A stretch of 59,390 nucleotides of DNA from Opitutales bacterium (GCA_016928295.1 JAFGLA010000057.1:1-59390); one strand, 5' to 3'. Shown: positions 18,067 to 29,579, numbered from the stretch's first letter. The notes: generated from the letters alone by a model not told the origin. A program made the numbers and translations.

Positions 18067-18942
18067 ATGAGCATTCTTGTAAACAAGGACACGCGCGTGG
18101 TGGGGCAGGGTATTACCGGCAAGGCTGGCTCCAAGCATGCGCTCAACAACATCGCCTACGGCACAAATTACGTGGCGGCTGTTACGCCCGGCAAGGGCGG
18201 GACGAGTTTTGAGGACAAGCTTCCCGTTTTTAACACTGTCCGCGAGGCGGTGCTGAAGGAAGGGGCGAACACTTCGGTCATTTTCGTTCCACCGCCATTC
18301 GCGGCTGACGGCATTCTGGAGGCCATCGAGGCGGGCATTAAGCTGATAGTTTGCATTACAGAGGGCATTCCTGTTCGCGACATGATTCGCGTGAAGGCTG
18401 CTTTGCGCGACAATCCGCAGGCGCGCCTAATCGGGCCGAATTGCCCGGGCGTAATGACTCCCGGTCAGTGCAACGTGGGCATCATGCCCGGTTACATCGC
18501 AAAGCCCGGCAAGGTGGGCGTAGTGTCCCGCTCCGGCACGCTTACCTACGAGGCTGTCTATCAGCTTACGCAGCGTGGCTACGGGCAGAGCTCTTGCGTC
18601 GGCATCGGCGGGGATCCCGTCAACGGCACGAGTCACCTAGACGTCATTCGCATGTTCAACGAGGACCCCGAGACCGAGGCCATGATAATGATTGGCGAGA
18701 TCGGCGGTAATGCCGAGGAGCAGGCCGCTGCATATATAAAGGAGCATGTGAAGAAGCCCGTAGCGGCCTTCATCGCTGGCGTAACAGCGCCTCCCGGACG
18801 TCGCATGGGCCATGCCGGTGCTATTGTTTCCGGCGGTTCGGGCACGGCTTCAGCCAAGATTGCTGCTCTCAAGGACGCGGGCATTTCCGTGGCGGAGACG
18901 CCTGCGCAAATGGCCGAGGCTCTGCTCAAGATATACAAATAG
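18067..18942 (+). CDS. sucD: Succinyl-CoA synthetase alpha subunit
   Basis: 291 residues. It carries the CoA-binding Rossmann domain ([11 protein letters not shown] near the N-terminus), [12 protein letters not shown], and the phosphohistidine loop [14 protein letters not shown] near residue 242. ATG 18067 gives the canonical [12 protein letters not shown] start; the longer in-frame version overlaps sucC. A strong intrinsic terminator follows. Confidence 0.97.
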   Translation: MSILVNKDTRVVGQGITGKAGSKHALNNIAYGTNYVAAVTPGKGGTSFEDKLPVFNTVREAVLKEGANTSVIFVPPPFAADGILEAIEAGIKLIVCITEGIPVRDMIRVKAALRDNPQARLIGPNCPGVMTPGQCNVGIMPGYIAKPGKVGVVSRSGTLTYEAVYQLTQRGYGQSSCVGIGGDPVNGTSHLDVIRMFNEDPETEAMIMIGEIGGNAEEQAAAYIKEHVKKPVAAFIAGVTAPPGRRMGHAGAIVSGGSGTASAKIAALKDAGISVAETPAQMAEALLKIYK

Positions 18943-18993
18943 GGCTGCCTTTGGCGGTGTTATTCTGATTTTACCGCCTTGAAACCACTCTTC

Positions 18994-19046
18994 GCGGGTG
19001 GGCGGAGGATAAAAAATAAGCCTCCGGCCCGCCCGCTTTTTATTTT
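18994..19046 (+). terminator. Intrinsic terminator of sucCD
   Basis: A GC-rich stem of about 15 pairs, GCGGGTGGGCGGAGG against CCTCCGGCCCGCCCGC with one bulge, is followed directly by TTTTTATTTT. Confidence 0.88.
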
Positions 19047-19262
19047 CGAGTTCACGCTATCCAGTCTTGCATAATGGCTGCTGGAATGTGTAATTTAGAC
19101 GGTTCAGGCGTTTCATACCCGAGGCGCCATCCATTGTAATTGTGATTCCGGCGCGAGGGCGCACGCAGTTCCGTTGTGTTATAAGCGGAAAAAGTGCTTG
19201 CAGTCGCTCCATCGGAATCTATTTTCCACGTTTTTATCGCTTTTCGTCAGCATTGAAGAAAT
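19047..19262 (+). promoter_or_regulatory. Leader and presumed promoter region of the str operon
   Basis: No gene. A weak -35/-10 pair, TTGCAG at 19198 and TATTTT at 19220 (16-base spacer), lies 40 bases before rpsL. No strong Shine-Dalgarno is seen before rpsL. Confidence 0.3.
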
Positions 19263-19646
19263 ATGCCCACAATTAACCAACTCGTCCGCAAGCCGCGCAC
19301 GCTCGTAACAGACAAGAGCAAGGCTCCCGCGTTGCATTCCAATCCCTTCCGCCGCGGCGTTTGCGTGCAGGTCATGACCCGCACGCCCAAGAAGCCGAAC
19401 TCGGCCATCCGCAAGGTTGCCAAGGTTCGCCTTACAAACGGCACGGAAGTCATCGCTTACATCCCGGACGAAGGTCACAGCCTGCAGGAGCACAGCGTTG
19501 TTCTCGTGCGCGGCGGCCGCGTCAAGGACCTTCCCGGTGTGCGTTATCACATCGTTCGCGGCACGCTTGACTGTGTGGGCGTGGAAAAGCGCCGTCGCAG
19601 CCGCTCCAAGTACGGAGTGAAGCGCCCGAAGGCAGCAAAGAAGTAA
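19263..19646 (+). CDS. rpsL: Ribosomal protein S12
   Basis: 127 residues. S12 lies at the decoding centre. Segments are [31 protein letters not shown] (with the Lys associated with streptomycin sensitivity) and [14 protein letters not shown] (with the Asp that is methylthiolated in many bacteria). First gene of the str cluster rpsL-rpsG-fusA. Confidence 0.98.
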   Translation: MPTINQLVRKPRTLVTDKSKAPALHSNPFRRGVCVQVMTRTPKKPNSAIRKVAKVRLTNGTEVIAYIPDEGHSLQEHSVVLVRGGRVKDLPGVRYHIVRGTLDCVGVEKRRRSRSKYGVKRPKAAKK

Positions 19647-19679
19647 ACATAGACACCCTTTTTTAAGAAAGATCTTTCC

Positions 19680-20150
19680 ATGAGCCGTCGCCGCAGAGCA
19701 GACAAGCGCGAACACACGCCAGATCCACGCCACAATAGCGCGCTGGTAACACAGTTGGTCAGCATCGTCATGCTGTCCGGCAAGAAGTCCATTGCCCAGG
19801 GCATCGTTTATGGTGCCTTTGAGCGCGCCAGCGAAAAGCTCGGCAAGGGCGATCCGGTGGACATCCTTCTTGGTGCCCTTGAAAACACCCGTCCGAAGCT
19901 CGAAGTGAAGAGCCGTCGCGTCGGTGGTACAACCTATCAGGTGCCGCTTGAAATTCCATTCGAGCGCCAGCAGGGCCTCGCCCTTCGCTGGATGGTGCAG
20001 TCCGCCCGTTCCCGCCGTGGTTCGATGAGCGAGAAGCTCGCTTCCGAAATCGTGGACGCTTTCAACAACACCGGCAACGTCGTCAAGAAGAAGGACGACA
20101 TGCACAAGATGGCGCAGAGCAACCGTGCGTTTGCCCACCTTCGCTGGTAG
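19680..20150 (+). CDS. rpsG: Ribosomal protein S7
   Basis: 156 residues, standard bacterial length. S7 nucleates assembly of the 30S head. It starts MSRRRRADKRE and has VGGTTYQVPLEI, RWMVQSARSR and a C-terminal MAQSNRAFAHLRW. It lies 33 bases after rpsL and 64 before fusA. Confidence 0.98.
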   Translation: MSRRRRADKREHTPDPRHNSALVTQLVSIVMLSGKKSIAQGIVYGAFERASEKLGKGDPVDILLGALENTRPKLEVKSRRVGGTTYQVPLEIPFERQQGLALRWMVQSARSRRGSMSEKLASEIVDAFNNTGNVVKKKDDMHKMAQSNRAFAHLRW

Positions 20151-20214
20151 TGGCTCATAGCGAGTCCCATTCTTTTTAACACGCAGGAGTAATCTAGAAC
20201 TTTTATTCAAGCAG

Positions 20215-22380
<2,166 letters not shown>

Positions 22381-22388
22381 CTCTTTCC

Positions 22389-22434
22389 GTCCGGACTGTC
22401 CGCATTCAGCAGGCAGTCCGGACGCCCCTTTTTT
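22389..22434 (+). terminator. Intrinsic terminator after fusA
   Basis: A perfect 10-base stem, GTCCGGACTG with CAGTCCGGAC, is followed by GCCCC and a run of six or seven T. It ends the str operon and separates it from rpsJ. Confidence 0.88.
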
Positions 22435-22548
22435 CAGACAACGTTATTTGACATCGACTAGCCGCGCACGGGTTACTTAACCAGCCCGATACAAATGCGA
22501 AGGCGGACCAAATCCACCCAAATTCAAAAGAGAAATCTTAAACGACCA

Positions 22549-22857
22549 ATGACCGGCCAGAGAATACGCATCAAGCTCAAGGGTTACGATTACAGGGTAA
22601 TCGACCAGAGCGCACTCGAAATCGTGGACACCGCCAAGCGCTCCGGCGCTCGCGTTTCAGGCCCCGTGCCGATTCCCACGCGCATCGAGAAGTTCACGGT
22701 GAACCGCTCCCCGCACGTTGACAAGAAGAGCATGGACGCCTTTGAAATGCGCACGCACAAGCGCCTCATCGACATCTGTGAACCCACCGCCCAGACCGTG
22801 GACGAGCTGAAGAAGCTCAATCTGCCCGCGGGTGTTGACATCACGATCACCGTCTAA
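22549..22857 (+). CDS. rpsJ: Ribosomal protein S10
   Basis: 102 residues from ATG 22549 ([19 protein letters not shown]), the normal family start; an in-frame ATG at 22495 would add 18 basic residues and cannot be excluded. S10 is part of the 30S head and the antitermination factor NusE. It has [24 protein letters not shown] and [12 protein letters not shown]. It stands alone between the fusA terminator and a hairpin, about 380 bases before rplC. Confidence 0.95.
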   Translation: MTGQRIRIKLKGYDYRVIDQSALEIVDTAKRSGARVSGPVPIPTRIEKFTVNRSPHVDKKSMDAFEMRTHKRLIDICEPTAQTVDELKKLNLPAGVDITITV

Positions 22858-22869
22858 AACGTTTTTGGC

Positions 22870-22901
22870 TCCGCCGCCTGTCACTTTGACAAGGCGGCGG
22901 A
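22870..22901 (+). terminator. Strong hairpin after rpsJ
   Basis: TCCGCCGCC plus GTCA pairs with TGAC plus GGCGGCGGA across a 3-base loop. Only ACTATTTAT follows, without a proper U-run, so it may be an attenuator or a processing site. Confidence 0.5.
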
Positions 22902-22950
22902 ACTATTTATGAGCCATTTGTACGCGCTGGGAGACAAATCAGCGGACTTT

Positions 22951-23003
22951 GTTGAAAAACTTTCAACACTGTGTTGACAAGTGCGCCGACAAGTCGTTGT
23001 CTA
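22951..23003 (+). promoter_or_regulatory. Candidate promoter and operator before rplC
   Basis: A consensus -35 TTGACA at 22974 is followed after 17-18 bases by a poor -10 (TTGTCT or TGTCTA). Just upstream, GTTGAAA-AAC-TTTCAAC (22951-22967) is a perfect inverted repeat. This would give the S10-operon genes from rplC on their own promoter. The remaining bases up to rplC at 23241 hold no gene I can recognise. Confidence 0.35.
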
Positions 23004-23240
23004 TCCAACTTTCCCGGATGACTTCCAATGCGGACGCCGCATGAAGAAGTCTCCAGTCCGGACCGAAAGCCGCTCGCAAGACGGAACTCGGGCCACCGGA
23101 CGGAGCCAATTCCGGTCAAAGCACTTTCAGTTATTTTATTGTACCTTTTTCAGTATCCAATTAACCTCTAATGCAGGTCAGTTCAAACGGTAGCCCGTGC
23201 CAACACTGACACCCGTGAATACCACCTGCCTCTTGGAACA

Positions 23241-23876
23241 ATGCTATACACACTAATAGGCAAAAAGATAGGCATGACGCAGGTCTATGACGAGAAACGC
23301 AATCTCGTCCCTGTGACTGTCATCGAAGTCGGCCCCTGCCCGGTTGTGCAGGTGAAGACCGAGGATAAGGACGGTTACAGCGCCATCCAGATTTCCTTCG
23401 GCAGCGCCAAAGACAAGAACATGTCCAAGGCCCTCAAGGGTCATCTGGCCAAGGCCAGCGTGGACAGCGCCCATACGCTTAGCGAAGTTCGCGGCGAGGG
23501 TGAATACAAAGTGGGCGACACTCTTACGGTCAGCGGCTTTGAAGGCGTCGAAATGGTTGACGTCATCGGCGTGACAAAGGGTAAGAGCTTCCAGGGCAAT
23601 ATCAAGCGCTGGAACCAAGCCGGTCAGCCCGCAACCCACGGTCACATGATGCACCGCAGGCCCGGTTCCATCGGCATGCGTCAGACCCCGGGGCACGTTT
23701 TCAAGGGCAAGAACATGCCCGGCCACATGGGCCACACAAGCCGCACAACTCAGAATCTGTCCGTAGTGAAGATTCTTGCCGACAAGAACATTCTGCTCGT
23801 CAAGGGCAGCGTGCCCGGACCCAACGGTGGCGAAGTTCTGGTGCGCAGCGCCAAGAAAGCCCGCAAGAGCGCCTAG
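23241..23876 (+). CDS. rplC: Ribosomal protein L3
   Basis: 211 residues. L3 is an early-assembling protein near the peptidyl-transferase centre. It has LIGKKIGMTQVYDE at the N-terminus and the long extension loop with THGHMMHRRPGSIGMRQTPG. It begins a run of same-strand r-protein genes. rplD follows after 22 bases. Confidence 0.97.
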   Translation: MLYTLIGKKIGMTQVYDEKRNLVPVTVIEVGPCPVVQVKTEDKDGYSAIQISFGSAKDKNMSKALKGHLAKASVDSAHTLSEVRGEGEYKVGDTLTVSGFEGVEMVDVIGVTKGKSFQGNIKRWNQAGQPATHGHMMHRRPGSIGMRQTPGHVFKGKNMPGHMGHTSRTTQNLSVVKILADKNILLVKGSVPGPNGGEVLVRSAKKARKSA

Positions 23877-23898
23877 TATAAAGCAGGAAAGATACGAA

Positions 23899-24540
23899 AT
23901 GAAACTACGCGTTTTCACTCCGGACGGTAAGACCAGCACAGAGCGTGACTTCCCCATCGCCGAATTTGAAGGTGACAAGGGTTGTGCAGCACTGAAGCAG
24001 GTTCTGGTTGCTTACATGGCCAATAAGCGCCAGGGCACCGTCAACACACTCACTAGCGCCACAGTAACTGGCTCGGGCAAGAAGCCCTTCCGCCAGAAGG
24101 GCAGCGGCACATCCCGTCAGGGGTCCCGCCGTCGTGTGCAGCACTACCACGGTGCCGTGTCCCACGGTCCGCACCCGCGCGACTATACGCAGAAGATTTC
24201 CAAGAAGGTGAAGCGTCTTGCTCTTGAGCGCGCTTTCTTCGAACGCGCCCGCGATGGCGAAATCGACGTTATCGAACGTTTTGAGTTGGCCGAGGCCAAG
24301 ACCCGCGTGATGAACGCAGTTCTTGCAGCCATCGACTCCAAGGCGAAGAAGATTCTCATCGTCGACGCCGACTGGGCTGATGCGACAATCCTCGCGTCCC
24401 GCAATTTGGCCCGTGTCTATATGACATCGGCTTCCGACATCAACGCCCTCGACCTTTCCCGTTACGATCGGGTAGTGGTCAGCGAAAAGGGTATCGAAAC
24501 AATTCTCGCCCGCCTCAACGGCGCCACAGCCAATGACTAA
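23899..24540 (+). CDS. rplD: Ribosomal protein L4
   Basis: 213 residues. L4 binds 23S rRNA and in many bacteria represses its own operon. It has the extended loop KRQGTVNTL..., KKPFRQKGSGTSRQGSRR and a C-terminal globular domain. ATG 23899 gives the expected start MKLRVFTPDG. Its last 8 bases overlap the rplW start. Confidence 0.96.
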   Translation: MKLRVFTPDGKTSTERDFPIAEFEGDKGCAALKQVLVAYMANKRQGTVNTLTSATVTGSGKKPFRQKGSGTSRQGSRRRVQHYHGAVSHGPHPRDYTQKISKKVKRLALERAFFERARDGEIDVIERFELAEAKTRVMNAVLAAIDSKAKKILIVDADWADATILASRNLARVYMTSASDINALDLSRYDRVVVSEKGIETILARLNGATAND

Positions 24541-24826
24541 CGCCGAGCAAATCATCATTGAGCCGGTAGTGACCGAAAAGGCCACGATGGCAACGTCCAC
24601 GACGAACTGCTACACTTTCAAGGTCAGCGCCAAGTCTAACAAGATTTCCGTCGCCCAGGCCATCAAGAAGGTGTATCCCAAGGTTGACGTCACAGACGTT
24701 CGCATCCTCAACGTTCACCCCAAGGCCAAGCGCAGCCGCTACGTTCGTGGCGCTGTGACCCTCAAGGGCGGTTACAAGAAAGCTCTTGTTACCCTCAAGG
24801 CTGGCCAGACAATTGACCTCGCGTAA
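24533..24826 (+). CDS. rplW: Ribosomal protein L23
   Basis: 97 residues. L23 sits at the peptide exit tunnel and docks trigger factor and SRP. It has IIEPVVTEKATMA, YTFKVSAKSNKISVAQAIKKVY and the loop KAKRSRYVRG. The start overlaps rplD by 8 bases in another frame, implying translational coupling. Confidence 0.96.
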   Translation: MTNAEQIIIEPVVTEKATMATSTTNCYTFKVSAKSNKISVAQAIKKVYPKVDVTDVRILNVHPKAKRSRYVRGAVTLKGGYKKALVTLKAGQTIDLA

Positions 24827-24859
24827 TAAGCGAAAGCCAAAGAAAAGAGAGCGAGAACA

Positions 24860-25702
24860 ATGCCTTTACATCAAAAGCGTCCCCTTACGCCCAGCCAGCG
24901 TTTTTACGTTGCCAACAGGGCGGAGCTGTCCAACAAGCGCCCCGAAAAGAGCCTTGTTGAACCCAAGAAGAAGAGCGGCGGCCGCAACGTTTACGGTCGC
25001 ATCACCAGTCGTCGTCGCGGCGGAGGTCACAAGCAGCTTTATCGTATCGTGGATTTCAAGCGCACGCGCTTTGACGCTCCCGCTACGGTTATGGCCCTTG
25101 AGTACGATCCCAACCGCAGTGCAAACATCGCCCTTGTCCAGTACGAGGATGGTGCGAAGAGCTACGTGCTCGCACCCAACGGCTTGAAGGTGGGCGACGT
25201 TATCGTGGCCAGCCAGAGCAAGATCGAGTATAATGTTGGCAACAACATGCCGCTCAAGTTCATGCCTCCGGCGGTCAAGGTGCACGCAATCGAAATTCAG
25301 CCCAACACCAAGGCCCAGATGGCACGCAGCGCAGGCACTTTTGCCCAGCTCGTGGGTATCGAAGGCGACAAGGCGATGCTTCGCATGCCTTCTGGTGAAG
25401 TTCGCATGGTTCTTTCCAGCTGCCGCGCCACGATTGGCGAAGTCGGCAACGGGCAGCACCAGAATGCGACTTTGGGCAAGGCTGGCCGTGCCCGCTGGCT
25501 CGGCAAGCGCTCCCGCGTTCGCGGTGTGGCTATGAATCCTGTCGATCACCCGATGGGTGGTGGTCAGGGCAAGACCGCTGGTGGTGGACACCCGGTTTCG
25601 CCGTGGGGCCAGCTCTCCAAGGGCAAGCCCACACGCCGTAAGAGCAAGACAACCAACAGCATGATCATTACGCGTCGAAACGGGCGCAAGGTCAGGAAAT
25701 AA
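24860..25702 (+). CDS. rplB: Ribosomal protein L2
   Basis: 280 residues. L2 is a core 50S protein needed for subunit joining. It has GRITSRRRGGGHKQLYR, LEYDPNRSANIALV, and the C-terminal RGVAMNPVDHPMGGGQGK motif carrying the conserved His near the peptidyl-transferase centre. Confidence 0.98.
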   Translation: MPLHQKRPLTPSQRFYVANRAELSNKRPEKSLVEPKKKSGGRNVYGRITSRRRGGGHKQLYRIVDFKRTRFDAPATVMALEYDPNRSANIALVQYEDGAKSYVLAPNGLKVGDVIVASQSKIEYNVGNNMPLKFMPPAVKVHAIEIQPNTKAQMARSAGTFAQLVGIEGDKAMLRMPSGEVRMVLSSCRATIGEVGNGQHQNATLGKAGRARWLGKRSRVRGVAMNPVDHPMGGGQGKTAGGGHPVSPWGQLSKGKPTRRKSKTTNSMIITRRNGRKVRK

Positions 25703-25741
25703 CGCTTTGCCGCAAAGGCCAACAGATATAAGGAAACGCTA

Positions 25742-26011
25742 ATGTCACGTTCTCTCAAAAAAGGCTTTTTCGTCGATCCGGGTCTGTGGAAGCAGGTCAT
25801 GCAGGCGGTTGACACCGAATCCCGCAAGCCGATCCGCACCTGGTCGCGCCGCTCCACGATCACCCCGGAATTCATCGGGATGAATCTTGAAATTCACAAC
25901 GGCAAGAACTTCCTGCCCCTCCATGTGACCGAAAATATGGTCGGCCACAAGCTGGGTGAGTTTGCTGCAACTCGCAACTTCCGCGGCCACAATCCGCACA
26001 CCAAGAAGTAG
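25742..26011 (+). CDS. rpsS: Ribosomal protein S19
   Basis: 89 residues, standard. S19 contacts the A-site finger from the 30S head. It has [27 protein letters not shown] and [15 protein letters not shown]. An AAGGA lies about 8 bases before the ATG. Confidence 0.98.
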   Translation: MSRSLKKGFFVDPGLWKQVMQAVDTESRKPIRTWSRRSTITPEFIGMNLEIHNGKNFLPLHVTENMVGHKLGEFAATRNFRGHNPHTKK

Positions 26012-26058
26012 CGGTTACCAACTCCTTTCAACCAAGCAATTTATATAAGGAACTCCCG

Positions 26059-26406
26059 ATGGAAGTTCAGGCAACAACCAAATTCGTCCGCATTTCCCCG
26101 ACCAAGATCAGGGATTTGGCCAGGGTCATCCGCGGCAAGCGTGCCGAGGATGCCGTGAACCTTTTGCGCTTTATTCCGCGTAAGGGTGCTCGCCTTTTGT
26201 CCAAGACGCTCAAGAGCGCCATGGCAAATGCGGAGAACAATAATAATCTTTCCGCGGACTCTCTTGTAATCACGAAAGTTCTCGTTGACGAAGGACCGGC
26301 GATCAAGCGTTTCAAGCCTGCCGCACGCGGTTCCGCGCATCCTTTCAAGAAGCGCATCACGCACATTAACATTGTCCTGAGCGACCTCACGCCTGCCGCA
26401 GAGTAG
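26059..26406 (+). CDS. rplV: Ribosomal protein L22
   Basis: 115 residues. L22 lines the exit tunnel with its beta hairpin (around KRFKPAARGSAHPFKKRITH). It starts MEVQATTKFVRISPTKIRDLA. An AAGGA precedes the ATG by about 9 bases. Confidence 0.97.
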   Translation: MEVQATTKFVRISPTKIRDLARVIRGKRAEDAVNLLRFIPRKGARLLSKTLKSAMANAENNNNLSADSLVITKVLVDEGPAIKRFKPAARGSAHPFKKRITHINIVLSDLTPAAE

Positions 26407-26444
26407 GGAGCCACAAAGCGACACAACCAAGCGCATAACACGTC

Positions 26445-27086
26445 ATGGGTCAAAAAGTTAATCCAATCGGTTTCCGTCTCGCCGTCCGCCGCAACTGGGA
26501 GTCCCGCTGGTACGCCAAGAAGGCTGACTTCGGTCGTCTTCTCGCAGAGGACTATCGCATCCGCGAAATCCTGAGCGAAAAGCTGCGTATGGCTTCGGTT
26601 CCGCGCATTTTCATTGAACGCGCCGGCGCCAGAGTCCGCGTCAAGGTCTTCACAGCCCGCCCGGGTATTGTAATCGGGCGCAAGGGCCAGGAGCTTGAGA
26701 AGCTCAAGGAAGATCTCGGCAAGCTGGTCAAGCGCGACATCATTCTTGACATCCAGGAGATTAAGAAGCCGGAGCTGGTCGCCGCCCTCGTGGCAGAGAA
26801 TGTAGCCCTTCAATTGGAGCGCCGCATTTCTTTCCGCCGCGCGATGAAGAAGGCCATGCAGGCTTCCATCGGCATGGGTGCGCTTGGAGTTCGTCTCCAG
26901 GTCGCCGGCCGTCTCGGTGGTGCTGACATCGCCCGCACAGAGAGTGTGCGCAGTGGTTCGGTTCCTCTTCACACACTGCGCGCCAACGTGGACTACGGCA
27001 CTGCCGAAGCCCGCACCGTGTATGGCGTAATCGGCATCAAGTGCTGGCTTTGCCTGCCGCAGGACGAAAAGGTCCTCGCTTACTAG
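26445..27086 (+). CDS. rpsC: Ribosomal protein S3
   Basis: 213 residues. S3 forms part of the mRNA entry tunnel. It starts MGQKVNPIGFRL, has a KH domain with ARPGIVIGRKGQELEK, and a C-terminal domain with GVRLQVAGRLGGADIARTE and GTAEARTVYGVIGIKCW. Confidence 0.98.
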   Translation: MGQKVNPIGFRLAVRRNWESRWYAKKADFGRLLAEDYRIREILSEKLRMASVPRIFIERAGARVRVKVFTARPGIVIGRKGQELEKLKEDLGKLVKRDIILDIQEIKKPELVAALVAENVALQLERRISFRRAMKKAMQASIGMGALGVRLQVAGRLGGADIARTESVRSGSVPLHTLRANVDYGTAEARTVYGVIGIKCWLCLPQDEKVLAY

Positions 27087-27131
27087 CCCTCTTAATACAG
27101 GCGCCACACAACGCAGTAAGGAATACTAGAA

Positions 27132-27548
27132 ATGGCACTCAATCCCTTCCGTACCAAGTACCGCAAGCAGCAGCGCGGCCGCATCAACGGCAACGCCAAG
27201 GGCGGTGATACAATCGCATTTGGCGACTTTGCAATTCAGGCGCTCGATCGCGCGGCCATCACTGGTCAGCAGATCGAGGCGGCTCGTGTTGCCATCAATC
27301 GCTATTTTAACCGCCGCGGCAAGGTCTGGATTCGCATTTTCCCCCAGAAGCCCATCACGAAGAAGCCCGCTGAAACCCGTCAGGGTAAAGGTAAGGGTAG
27401 TGTCGAGGGTTGGGTGGCAATTGTGAAGCCCGGAACGATTTTGTTCGAAGTCTCCGGCGTGCCCGCCACGATTGCCCGTGAAGCCATGCGTCTTGCCGAC
27501 ACAAAGCTGCCGATTTCGTGCCGCTTCATCTCGCGCGAAAACGTCTAA
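27132..27548 (+). CDS. rplP: Ribosomal protein L16
   Basis: 138 residues. L16 positions the A-site tRNA in the 50S. It has [37 protein letters not shown] and [17 protein letters not shown], the family core. rpmC follows after 26 bases. Confidence 0.98.
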   Translation: MALNPFRTKYRKQQRGRINGNAKGGDTIAFGDFAIQALDRAAITGQQIEAARVAINRYFNRRGKVWIRIFPQKPITKKPAETRQGKGKGSVEGWVAIVKPGTILFEVSGVPATIAREAMRLADTKLPISCRFISRENV

Positions 27549-27574
27549 GTAGTAGCAAGGAAATAATACAACAG

Positions 27575-27790
27575 ATGAAGACCGAAAAAAAGACCATCAA
27601 CAAGAAGGCTGAAGCGCTCAAGAGCAAGACGGCCGCAGAGCTGGATTTGCTTCTTCGCGAGCATACCCGCACTCTTCTTGACATGCGCCTTGCACGCCGC
27701 AGCGGCAGTGTGGAAAAGACACACCTGTTCCGCGAGCTTCGCCGTGAAATCGCACGCATCCGCACTTTGCTCGCCAAGAAGAGCGCCTAA
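27575..27790 (+). CDS. rpmC: Ribosomal protein L29
   Basis: 71 residues from ATG 27575. L29 is a two-helix protein beside the exit tunnel. It has LKSKTAAELDLLLREHTRTLLDMRLARRSG and REIARIRTLLAKK. The longer in-frame start at 27518 overlaps rplP and is rejected; an AAGGA lies about 12 bases upstream of 27575. Confidence 0.95.
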   Translation: MKTEKKTINKKAEALKSKTAAELDLLLREHTRTLLDMRLARRSGSVEKTHLFRELRREIARIRTLLAKKSA

Positions 27791-27868
27791 GACGCGGAAC
27801 CGCAAATACTTAAGCAGTCCAATTTATATATAGCGAACAAACCAACTAGAAGCGCAGTTTAGAGCATT

Positions 27869-27917
27869 AAAGACTCTTCGACAGGGGTGTAAAAGGTTAC
27901 ACAGCCAGGGGTCTTTT
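27869..27917 (+). promoter_or_regulatory. Nested stem-loop between rpmC and rpsQ
   Basis: An inner stem, GTGTAA-AAGG-TTACAC, sits inside an outer stem AAAGAC with GTCTTT, followed by a short TTTT. It occupies a 162-base gap, unusually long for this operon. It could be an attenuator, a processing site or a protein-binding leader for the downstream genes. Confidence 0.5.
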
Positions 27918-27952
27918 CCGCCTAGCGCCTCCTTACTACGGAACTTTTCAAA

Positions 27953-28231
27953 ATGGTCGAAAGCCAAGCACGCAACAACCGCAAGACGATCACAGGTGTC
28001 GTCGCCACCCGCTCCGGCGACAAGACCGTGAAAGTGGAATACGCCTACAAGAAGCCGCACCCGGTCTATGTCAAGGAGATCAACCGCAAGACGGTTGTCG
28101 TCGCCCATGACGAGAAGAACGAGTGCGCCGTTGGGGACAAGGTCGTAATCATGGAGACGCGTCCTCTTTCAAAGCTCAAGCGCTGGCGCATCGTCGAGGT
28201 GATCGCCAAGGCCCCCATCGTGGGCGCCTAA
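27953..28231 (+). CDS. rpsQ: Ribosomal protein S17
   Basis: 92 residues. S17 is a primary 16S rRNA-binding OB-fold protein. It has RKTITGVVATRSGDKTVKV, KKPHPVYVKEINR and ETRPLSKLKRWRIVEV. First gene after the rpmC-rpsQ hairpin. Confidence 0.97.
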   Translation: MVESQARNNRKTITGVVATRSGDKTVKVEYAYKKPHPVYVKEINRKTVVVAHDEKNECAVGDKVVIMETRPLSKLKRWRIVEVIAKAPIVGA

Positions 28232-28290
28232 GCTCTCAACCTCGCAAAAATTAGCATACACGCCACTCTAGTTACAGGGAGATTATCGTC

Positions 28291-28656
28291 ATGTTGCAAA
28301 TGAGCACAGCCCTGGACATCGCCGACAACACCGGCGCAAAGTCCGCAAAAATGATCCGCCGTTATGGCCAGGTATCCCGTTTCGCCCACGTTGGTGACGA
28401 GATCATGGTTCATATACGTGATTCTTCCCCGGATGCTTCGGTGAAGAAGGGCACGGTTGCCCGCGCGGTCGTGGTTCGCACCAAGGCCCCCATCCGCCGC
28501 AACGACGGCAGCTATCTTCGTTTTGACAACAATGCTGTTGTCATCATCAACGCCGATGGCACGCCCAAGGGCACGCGCATCTACGGTCCCGTGGCTCGCG
28601 AGCTGCGCCAGAAGAAGTACATGAAGATTATCAGCCTCGCCCCCGAGGTTCTCTAA
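28291..28656 (+). CDS. rplN: Ribosomal protein L14
   Basis: 121 residues. L14 forms an intersubunit bridge. It has [44 protein letters not shown] and [13 protein letters not shown]. The ATG 28291 has CAGGGA about 10 bases upstream. Confidence 0.97.
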   Translation: MLQMSTALDIADNTGAKSAKMIRRYGQVSRFAHVGDEIMVHIRDSSPDASVKKGTVARAVVVRTKAPIRRNDGSYLRFDNNAVVIINADGTPKGTRIYGPVARELRQKKYMKIISLAPEVL

Positions 28657-28714
28657 CACGTAATTCACCTCACTTTTTACGCTTACTCGTCACACCCGAG
28701 AGGCCATCATCGAA

Positions 28715-28972
28715 ATGAAGAACAAGATCAAGTCCGGAGACGAAGTCGTAGTCATCGCTGGCAACGAGCGTGGGACACGTGCAAAGGTCCTTCGCGTCAT
28801 TCCCGAAAAGACGCGCGTGCTCATCGAAGGCGTGAACAAGCGCAAGCACTTTGAGCGCAAGACAGAGCAGAACCCCGAGGGTGCGATAGTTGAGCGCGAG
28901 ACACCCATTCATCTTTCCAATGTTATGCTCGCCGCCAAATACGACGAGCGACGCAACGCCAAAAAGGCCTAA
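28715..28972 (+). CDS. rplX: Ribosomal protein L24
   Basis: 85 residues, on the short side for the family (about 75-105). L24 starts 50S assembly. It has KIKSGDEVVVIAGNERGTRAKVLRVIPEKTRVLIEGVN (KOW motif), EGAIVERETPIHLSNVML. Confidence 0.96.
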   Translation: MKNKIKSGDEVVVIAGNERGTRAKVLRVIPEKTRVLIEGVNKRKHFERKTEQNPEGAIVERETPIHLSNVMLAAKYDERRNAKKA

Positions 28973-29024
28973 GCGCCAAAAGCGCGTTCACTAGCACCTC
29001 TTTTATCAGGAGCCAGATAAGACA

Positions 29025-29579
29025 ATGAAGCCCTTTCTGAAGGAACAGTACGAACAGAACGTCGTGCCCGAGCTTATGAAGAAGTTCGGATACACGAACG
29101 TGCACCAGATCCCCCGCATCGAGAAGATTGTCATCAATCACGGCTTTGACGTAAGCGTTGACAAGAATCAGATCGAGGAAGCGGTCAAGGAAATCAGCAA
29201 CATCGCCTGTCAGAAGGCCGTTGTCACCAAGGCGCGCGGCAGCATCTCCAATTTCAAGCTTCGTGAAAACGAGCCGATTGGTGTCAAGGTTACTTTGCGT
29301 GGCGCGTCCATGTATGAGTTCCTGCTGCGCATGGTTGCCATCGCTTTGCCCGGTATTCGCGACTTTCGCGGTATCAACAACAAGCTCGATGGCAATGGCA
29401 ACTACACGCTCGGCATTGCCGACCACACAATTTTTGCCGAAAGCCACGGAGATCACAGCCGTCGCACCATCGGCATGGACATCACAATCGTAACCACTGC
29501 GAAGAGCGACGACGAGGGCAGGGAACTGCTGTCACTGCTCGGTATGCCCTTCCGCAAGCGCACTGGTAACGCCGCCTAG
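29025..29579 (+). CDS. rplE: Ribosomal protein L5
   Basis: 184 residues. L5 binds 5S rRNA and contacts P-site tRNA. It has IPRIEKIVINHGF, QKAVVTKARGSISNFKLRENEPIGVKVTLRG and IPGIRDFRG-like ALPGIRDFRGINN. AGGAG precedes the ATG by about 11 bases. Confidence 0.97.
   Translation: MKPFLKEQYEQNVVPELMKKFGYTNVHQIPRIEKIVINHGFDVSVDKNQIEEAVKEISNIACQKAVVTKARGSISNFKLRENEPIGVKVTLRGASMYEFLLRMVAIALPGIRDFRGINNKLDGNGNYTLGIADHTIFAESHGDHSRRTIGMDITIVTTAKSDDEGRELLSLLGMPFRKRTGNAA

Noticed and set aside
26067-27107. A 346-codon minus-strand frame opposite rplV and rpsC
   Set aside because: Covers two clear ribosomal genes; no domain seen.
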